From Siphonodentalium dalli (Eukaryota > Mollusca > Scaphopoda > Gadilida > Siphonodentaliidae): a DNA stretch of 64,000 nucleotides. The position numbers and the translations under genes are program-made. Within the stretch, counting starts at the first letter, position 1. The number at the start of each line of letters is the position of its first letter. Below the pieces are notes generated by a model. It ran no database searches. It was not told where the DNA came from and saw only the letters and a program-made list of their open reading frames with translations. Positions 37,301-46,300 of the stretch are shown in pieces. The DNA is taken from the NCBI GenBank assembly GCA_032622095.1, contig CP136066.1, forward strand, positions 189,136,716-189,200,715, in the 5' to 3' direction.

Positions 37301-40300
37301 TTTTTTTTCTTGTTAACAAGTGAAAAAAATTAGAGGAGACCTTAAGGAAGAAAATTAGTGGGGTGAAGTTAAGTCCTGGGGGGGGGGGGGGTGCAGAGGT
37401 CGACCAATATCTCCTGGACTAATAACTAATTATAACTATTATCATTTGACAGCATCGGTGGAAAATCGTAATAAAATTGTTCAACGCGGGCCTTTTTTCC
37501 AGACGCGGCTATGCCCGAGAATCATAACACATTTTTGTTTTGGCCTTATATTTTAATTTTTATACGCCCGTTTGAAAAAACGGCCGTATTATAGTATTGG
37601 TCCGTTCGTCCGTCCGGGCGTCCGTTAACCTGGTTTCCGGATGATAACTTTAGTTAGAGTGAACCAAATTTAATAAAATTTGGTATGTTGGTTTATTAGC
37701 CGAAAAGTAAGTTCAAGTTCGAATTTGGGTTCCGCCCGCCAATTTTCACCGGAGTTATGCCCCTTATTTGATCCTTGAAATTTGTTGTCCGGATGATAAC
37801 TTTAGTATACTTTATCGGAATGAATCCAAATATGGTATATTACTTTCTCCCACCAAAACACAGGTCAAGTTCGAACTTGGGTTCTGTCCGACCATTTTTG
37901 GCAGAGTTATGCCCCTTTTTCGACTCAGAAAATTCAGTTTTTCTTATGTTTTTTGGTTTCCGGATGATAACTCGATTTTGGAATGTTTATATGCAAAACC
38001 CGTTTTTTTGTGGATTACACATATCGAAATACAGCTCAAGTCCGAATTTCGTTTTAATCCGATTAATTTTGGCGACAGTTATGGCCCCTTTTTTGACGTA
38101 ATTTGACTTAGAAAATCCCTGAAATTTGTTGTCCGGATGATAACTTTAGTTAGAGTGAACCGATTTCAATCAAATTTGGTATATGGGTTTATTAGGAGAA
38201 AAGACAGCTCAAGTTCGAATTTGGGTTCCGTCCGCCAATTTTCCCTGGAGTTATGCCCCTTATTTGACGTAATTCCGGATGATAACTTTAGTTAGAGTGA
38301 ACCGATTTCAATCAAATTTGGTATGTGGGTTTATTAGGAGAAAAGACAGCTCAAGTTCGAATTTGGGTTCCGTCCGCCAATTTTCACCGGAGTTATGCCC
38401 CTTATTTGACGTAATTTGACTTAGAAAATCCCTGAAATTTGTTGTCCAGATGATAACTTTACTAGAGCTTATCGGATTCAATGATAATTTGGTATATTAC
38501 TTTCTCCCACCAAAACACAGGTCAAGTTCAAATTTGAGTTCCGTCCGCCAATTTTCCCCAGAGAGGGCGTATTTTTCACGCCCAGCGTAGCTCTTGTTTT
38601 AGTTTTAATTAAACATTTCTTTGATACAGACCTTGTTTTGAGGTAAAAGGTCCCCACTGCTCATCGCAGGGACTGCAAAACTCACCTGTGTTCATGGTTG
38701 TAGCTCAGTATTCAGCCCCCCCCCCTCCGTAATGACTTACCGATGTATATTGCGCATTTTGAGGGGATATAGTGGGTCAGAAAGTTGGGACTTACAGACA
38801 GAAATCTATGGTAGCGGAAACCCTGCTTGGATCTTGGAATTATACAGGAGGTTATTTCCCATAGGCGCCCAAAGAAATATAGTGCACATGGATCCAAAAT
38901 CAGGCACACCATTAACTGTGTACCTACATTGAATTAAATCGAAGGACTGTAGTGATTCTGCTGAAGTTTAGGAAAAAATTACCACAGCTTCACTTCAATC
39001 TGTAGAGGAGATTTCATGAAAATCTCAAGTTAAATTTTTTTTGTATCCTCATTTCACTGTCGAGCTCAAATCTTCAAAATCTGAAGCAGAAACACTATGG
39101 GCACATTTAAAATTAATTACCATTTTCATGACACTTATCATGGTTCATTCATGTTCAAATAGTGAGGTACTTAAAGGTACGCAATCCGCACAGATGCTCC
39201 TAAATTGCTATTTCTTTGGCTTCGGGGGTAAAAAATATTTTATTTGAGTCGAGGAACCCACCCATCAAAGCTCAGAGTGATCAGATATCGATTTTTGAAG
39301 TTTGTTATTTCTTGAGATGTGTAATACTATGTGGCCCAGAAACATGTTGTCAACTCGAGGGTCTCAGACAAAATTGCAGATGAAGATGGATAACTCAAAC
39401 ATCAAGTGGTAATAGGGTCAAATTTTGTGATGCTTTAGTGATAATAAGGCCATATTTTGTTGAACAAAATGTTGATAAATAACAAGTTTTGGGAAATTTG
39501 ATACCGTAGTTGTCAGCATTATTTTGTTGAAATAAATCGATTCTGATAACTAAAGCGTATTTTTAAGAAATGTTGTTGTTGTTGTATCTTGATGGTATGG
39601 GGACTGTCTAATCAGATTCAGTATCTTTAAAATATAATTTTGCCGAGCTTTCTAAACAATCAAATACAAATACTGAGTATAATTCTTCATATATAAACGT
39701 TGCTGCTCTACCAATTCATTATAGTAATATTTTCCAATGACACAATTTATTTATCTTGTAGACGACTGTTCCAGCTTCCTGTTACTGTATTTAAATTACC
39801 TCACAAGTTGACAAACCTCCCATTCAAACAGAAAACAAATCAAGTGTATCATTATATTTTACTACCAACATACAAATACCAATAATAGATAATGTATTAG
39901 CACTTATCAATCGTACCAAACTTTCATAAGGTAGTGACATTCTTTAACCCTTTACCCAACAAACCGGCCAAAACCGGCCAAATAAAGCTTCAACAGCCTA
40001 AAATATCTTTGGTCTGTCTCAATAGAACCATACAAATATGGATATCATTGGAACCGGCTCCTTGACCACATTGTGATAGTTACAGTTATGCCCTGTACCA
40101 ATGCATTCTCTTATATATGCGAGTCGACCATAGGTCGCCTCGCATATATAAGAGAATGCATTGGCCTAAAAAAAATCTTTTTTTAACACTTTTTACCATT
40201 TTTCCTTACATTCTTTAACAATTTTATAATTTTTAATGTGTTAAGCCAATGCATTCTCTTATATATGCGAGGCGACCTATGGTCGACTCACATATATAAG

Positions 40301-43300
40301 AGAATGCATTGGCACAGGGGCCTTCTGTTGGGTAAAGGGTTAAATACAAATTTCCTCTCGGCCAAGAAACAACATCAAGTCTGATCATCTCTGGAAGGCA
40401 CTACACATTATATCTCTCAAAACTTATCACCATGTAAATAATACGTTTGTACCGTCATCTTGATTACATTTGTGTTAATATTTTGTTTTGTGAGAGGGGC
40501 TTCATAAGTTGCAAAAACTTGTGCCTCAATCCCATTTGTATATTATGCAAATAAAATCTGTTTCAAGTCATGAATCATTTAAATTTGTGGGGCTCTATTA
40601 TTGCAAAACCAGAATATCATGAGTCCACAAACTATTTGACTTTACACTGGTAAATGTGTAACACCAGAGTACGAGATGGGCATGAGTTCGGGCGTCATGT
40701 ACATTTTTGGCATGTCATAAAATGGGTGTAATAAAACATTGAAAGCAATACGCAACGTAATCGATTTATATATCAATTAAATTGCCTGTCCTTAGCTATA
40801 ACAGTATCACCACATGCAGATTATATAAAACAATGTTATAACATACCTCGGCATGTGAAATAAAGCCAGTAGATATTAGCACACTGATTGGACAATACCC
40901 TATCGACGCAAAACTAGCTGGAAGTCTACATTCTGAGCAATGACTATTCAAAGCTGCCATAATATAGTGGAACCTGTTGATATGGACAAATATTACATCC
41001 CTACAAAATAACCTTTTTGTGAGAAACCTTGAAAATTAATAGCAGAGAATTCAGAGCCATTCACAGGATATGTGCCTCTTCTTTTCAGCCGAGTCTTCCC
41101 GAACAAAGAAACTATGATGGATGACGCACTAAAGGTGGCAGCAGACATTGCGTCAAAAAGTCCAGTAGCAGTTCAGGGTTCAAAGATGTCAATGGTTTAC
41201 TCCCGGGATCATTCAGTCAGCGAAGGATTAAACCATATTGTAAGTTAAAAGGCCTTCAACAGAGCATGGGACATGCACAATTCATACAGAATTGCCTAAT
41301 TAGAGGTTACTTATGAAATGACTTGCAGACACTTTCTTTTGTTTTAAATCTTGATATGTTTTTTTCCCTTAAAAATATCTAAGTCACAGGCTATCAGAGT
41401 TCAATCAAATTTGGTGTGAATGTTCAGTTATTTATTTTTTGTTTTAAATGTTCGTTTTTTTAATTTGACTTCGTCCTGCCTAACTTTCTATTTGGCATTG
41501 TGGGGGTATCTCAAGAACAAAATAAATTCATGAAATTATAGAAATTAACGAGAGGCCGATCATGATCGGCAGATGTTTAGCCCATCCTTTGGCAATAGTA
41601 AATTACTATGATCAGAATCATAAATTAGAGTTTTGATGTTGAATTATAGAGTATACTGTTATGTACTATTATAGACAAATGTACATAACCCAAATTATTG
41701 GAATTTATGGGTCACTCTCATATATAAGAGAATGCACTGGCACATGATCTGTAATGCTGCACCACCACAGCCTTGGATTAAATATGAAAAGGTGACCCGG
41801 ACATGGAATACTTGGGTTAATAAGAGTCCAATTTAATTTTACAATGATAATATATCAAATTCTACCAACAACACAGCCATCAAGATAACCCATCATTAAT
41901 ATCAATTATTAGCAGAGCTGTCAACTAATCACTGGCATTGTTTATGCTGAACCTTGGCATCTCTATTGAACATTTATAATGACCTCAGACCATCTGTAGA
42001 GTGATATACTCAGCTGTGCAATGCAGCAAAGATTTTGTAGTCTACTGTTAATAGCATGTCATGTGTATTGTTTTATTTAAAAAAAATTAGATACCATAGC
42101 TTTCTTTATCTGCACATTGGCATAAGAGCCGCAAGATTTTGAAAGGAATTAAATCAAATCTGTTGTGGTGACTCGGGGTACCCTTGGCGGAGTTATAATG
42201 GTGTTAGTTTTACAAATTTTGTTAACTTTAATTGAAAAAAAAAACAAATTTTTTTAATTATTAAAAAAACTAAAAATTATTATATTTTTTTTATTATTTT
42301 TTTTTTATGGTTAAATTGAGCAAGGAATTCAATCCAATTTCTTTTTTTTTAACAGTGAATATTTTTTGAAAAAAGGGCCATATCTCAGTTAAAACCCCTA
42401 TTCGAACTTGATCTGTCTTTTGGGCCGAGAAATTCATATACAAAATTTGGATCTCCGTCAAAGGTATCTTTCCCACTGAACTATATGGTATATTATCCCA
42501 AGTAGGAGGGGTTAACTCTCCGAGTTGAAAAAAACGTATGAAATTCTATGGTACATATCTTCTGTCATGTTCATGACCCGTGTAATCACGTGATTTCTGA
42601 CACGTAGTGAAGGAATCGCCATATTTTTTTCCCTCCTCACCAGGACGGGTGCAAAAAGAATCTCTCACTAAGAATACGAAGCTAAGTTGCAGTTTGTATA
42701 GCAAAAACAGTTTTGTTTTTGTTTTATACAAACAACATGATTTCTTTGCTTATAGTTGAAAATTATGTAGAATTCACATAAAGATTATGCGGTTTGTTCC
42801 GAATATAAAAATATCGGAATCGGATGACTCGTTTCGTTTTAACGGACTTTGTCTTCCATAATTTTAATCGGTCAATGATTTAATATCCGTTGTCTATGCA
42901 GACAATATGCAGCGTTTCTGGCCTATTAAAGGCAGAACATTCGAGGCACCATTGGATATGACTAAAGACGCTGATTGTTTTCTTTATAACAAATCTATGG
43001 CATACAGGTGACGTATTTAAGTTACCACGTGCGTTGACGGTGGTTAAAGGTATCACGAAATTAGGTGACTTACTTTCGAGTTCATTTTTTCGTTTTACAG
43101 CTTTATTTAGACGTTAACAATAACATCGTCTGGTGTAAAACTGAAGACAAAAGCACTGTTTTAACGCTTGTGGAATACGCTGATAGGATTGTAAAATCCT
43201 GAATGTCAATTTGAACATTTTTAACCAACAATGGAGCTGTTACTGCCTTGGTTGGCACAGACATGGTAACATAACACAACAGGTGTATTTGTGATTGTTC

Positions 43301-46300
43301 GTAATCACATTAATTACTATCACAGGACTGCTCATCGAGGTAAGAACAGGTTCATGAATCGCCTTCCCCGTAGCTCCCCTTGACGTCGCTTCCCTCGTTT
43401 CGAGGTCCCAAGAATAGAGAACGAAAGTTGATATATAGGGTTCCTCTAATTGGTGTAATTAGCACTCGGAGCGATAGTCACACCACACAGGACGCGGGTT
43501 GGGGCTACCCATCGAACCCGTAGCTCACACGAGTTGCTTCCCCTAGGACACGGACAAACTCGCGGGGAAGGATCCAGAGAATTTTTGTTTGGGGACACCT
43601 GTTCTGTATTTGAGTATGTGCCCATATAAATTTGGATGTTAAAATATTCAGTACTGGATACTTGATTGTGCAAATAAAGGCTCCATATTATGGACTATAA
43701 TATCATCTACGGGCTGATGATTTGCATTACTAGGACATTTTGTTGAATTGTAGAAAAATTCCTTGAAAATATGGAAGACCATGCAACTGGAATAAATACT
43801 ATCTACATGGAATTTGGGGACATTTGGGTCTCTATAGTTTGGGCACCCAAACCTGTAACAGGTATCAAAACATCCCTGTATCCTTCTCTGACTTGCCGAT
43901 ATATCGTGTTCCTCTAATTGGCGTAATTAGCACTCGGGGCGATAGTCACACCAAACAGGGCGCGGGTTGGAGCTACCCATTGAACCCATTAGTCACATTG
44001 GTTCGCTCCCTGGACTATCGAACGGGACGTCAATCTGCTTCTGCGGGTCGACCGTTGGCTGTTGACGTGCCCCGGACGGCTGTGACCACTGAGCTCTACT
44101 AAAACACTCGACACACGCCGTCCATCGCTACAAGTCGTCATCTCGGGGTCAGCGCGGCTGGGGGATACACCCTCAGTGGTCCCTGACCATGCTCTCCGGT
44201 GCCTTATGATCATAGTGTGTGGAAATTTGGGCTAAAATTACTAGTCGAATGGCCATTTTACTTTGTCTCAATTCAAATTAGGAGACTTTTTCTCAAATTA
44301 TTACATTTACGCAATTATTTGGCACCTGAAAGTTTATCCTCCATGCCTTCTGCCCCAGCTGGGCTTGGAATGAGATCACAGTTCACAGGCTTGTTTCCTC
44401 CTTATTATAAGTCACCACTTCCGGGGGCTTGGCAGACAGGTTACTGGCCGCATTCTGGCCAACAGCTGCCAGTAACTTCGGGTTTGATTTTAAATGAAAA
44501 CAAAAGATCTTATTCCCTGACGCCATTATAGCAGGAAGCTTGCTTGGGAACTGGTACCTACTAACCTCCCATCGCCAGTTCGGTCGGTTGGATATCGGGA
44601 TCGGTCCTGCTGCTGCTCCACCCCGAGATGTACAGGCTCTGGACATTCCTCCGGGGTCCCCAATGACCAGACCTCACATGCAATTAGAAATGAAGGCTTG
44701 TCGTGGTGTATTGTGCTGTTAACACCCCATCGACGGATGGAGATCAGGATCAGATCGAGCAGTCGCTCCAGCACGAGGTGAAAGGGCTTTCGACATTCCT
44801 TTCGGGTCACCTTTACAAAGTTTACATGCGCTTACGAGGGAGCTCAGTTAGTTGTTCAGTGTTCTCTGATGCAGCCAAGCGCAGGAAGAAAATTAATGTC
44901 GAATTTGATTAGCAAATAACCTCAGATTGACATGATTTGATAGCATTGTTCTACAATCATTTACAATTTAACAGAACATCAGAGTGCTTTCCCTTGTTTC
45001 GAGGGTTCCAAGGAAGAGATAGAAACCTTTACGACCAGGACACTGTCACTTGTCGATGTATAGAGTTCCCTTCATTAGCGGGTTGGGGCTACCCATCGAA
45101 CCCATTGGCCGCATTTGGTGGGCTTTCTGGACTATCGACAGGGACTCCAAGTCGGATACTACGGGACGACTGTTGGCATACCCTGGGACAGTCAAATGAG
45201 GAAATAGGATCCAAGTTGCATGGCTTTTGTTAGCATTTGGGTAGCAACTTGCCCTGTGATGCCGGTCAATTTGTACCCTGCCTAACGTCGTCAGAGCTGG
45301 GTGGTTATGCCATCGGACTGCACACTTGGCGACCTGGGTTCGACCATCCTGAGAGGTATTCAACCATTTTACTGTTCTCTGGTTGGGATGTGCTCAACTT
45401 CTTACTTTATAAGTTGTTGCTTCTTTCCATGTTCCATCCAGCTCTTTCATGGTCACGGGCTTTGATGGAGAATGTCTATAGTCATTCATATCACTAGATT
45501 AGTATATGACTCTCGCCCTTTCATTTTCCTGACTTTTAAGACGTGTTCTCGACTGGTTCGGGTGCTCGATAGGGTAAATATTTACATCTCGATTTGGGAC
45601 GCAAGAATCAGAGATAAACAAGCATACATGCTTTATCTCCGACCTCGCTGTGTTTCCGTGATAGATACGAATGACATATATTTTGTCTTCAGGTTGCTTT
45701 CATTGCTAACTCAACATGGATTTCACTTTTGTTGTCCAGTCATACATAGATGAGTCCATTATCCATGGTTCGACATATGCTCAATTTCAGAACACTGTTG
45801 ACATGATGTCTAGTTCAGCACCCCACTCGGGCTTAATGGGCAACACGGCATATTAGCAGCGTGGAAAAGAAGAACGAAATGGCTTCTGTGATATACGGCC
45901 TTTGCATCTAATACGTCATTCTTCTTATGGGCTCGGTTGTCAGTACATAATGGTTTTGTTTTCCCTGATAGTGCTTGATTCGCCTAGTGCTCATTTAACA
46001 TACTAAGCCAGGTCCTTTGCTGACCTCAGCGATTGCCAATGCAGGATAATGTTGCACCTGTGGGGCAGCATATGAATCGTGTTGGGCACACTTCATAAAG
46101 CCGGATGAAAATTCTTGCCAGATGCTTCTCCTCGTGCGAGATTCATTAGCATTGGGTGTCGGATGCCAGATCATATGATCCGCCCTCTCGATTCGCACTT
46201 CGGGCGATGGTTGTCTCCAGAACAGGGTCCCATTGAAAGGGCACCCCATCCTTACCAGAAGGGATATCTTGCGCCATCGACTCGTCGGGGACCAGTCAGC

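Larger units (their letters stand above)
32527..37419. mobile_element. 4.9-kb palindromic element with TA flanks
   Basis: Ends GTCCAGGAGATATTGGTCGA and its complement, with TA at 32525-32526 and 37420-37421. The outer 1.4 kb on each side are almost exact inverted copies, and pairing continues, more diverged, toward the centre near 34970 (for example 34440-34480 against 35270-35320). The arms hold direct repeats of about 172 bp. Matching 139-codon ORFs at 33079 (+) and 36444 (-) follow the repeats and look non-functional. It sits in the 10-kb ECH1 intron. Confidence 0.82.
31704..37545. mobile_element. Possible GGCC-A(n) TIR element enclosing the 4.9-kb palindrome
   Basis: The left end GGCCAAAAAAAAAAGTGTGT followed by 'tgattctcaggc' pairs with the right end at 37511-37545 ('gcccgagaatcataacacat' then 'ttttgttttggcc'). 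The ends resemble those of the 8309-11342 element. The space between is mostly the palindrome inserted later. No transposase was seen. Boundaries rest only on the inverted ends. Confidence 0.4.

Noticed and set aside
43446-44810. Several 75-110 codon ORFs inside the DIRS-like element
   Set aside because: They overlap on both strands and are broken; none shows a catalytic motif apart from the reverse-transcriptase fragment at 45715-45855.
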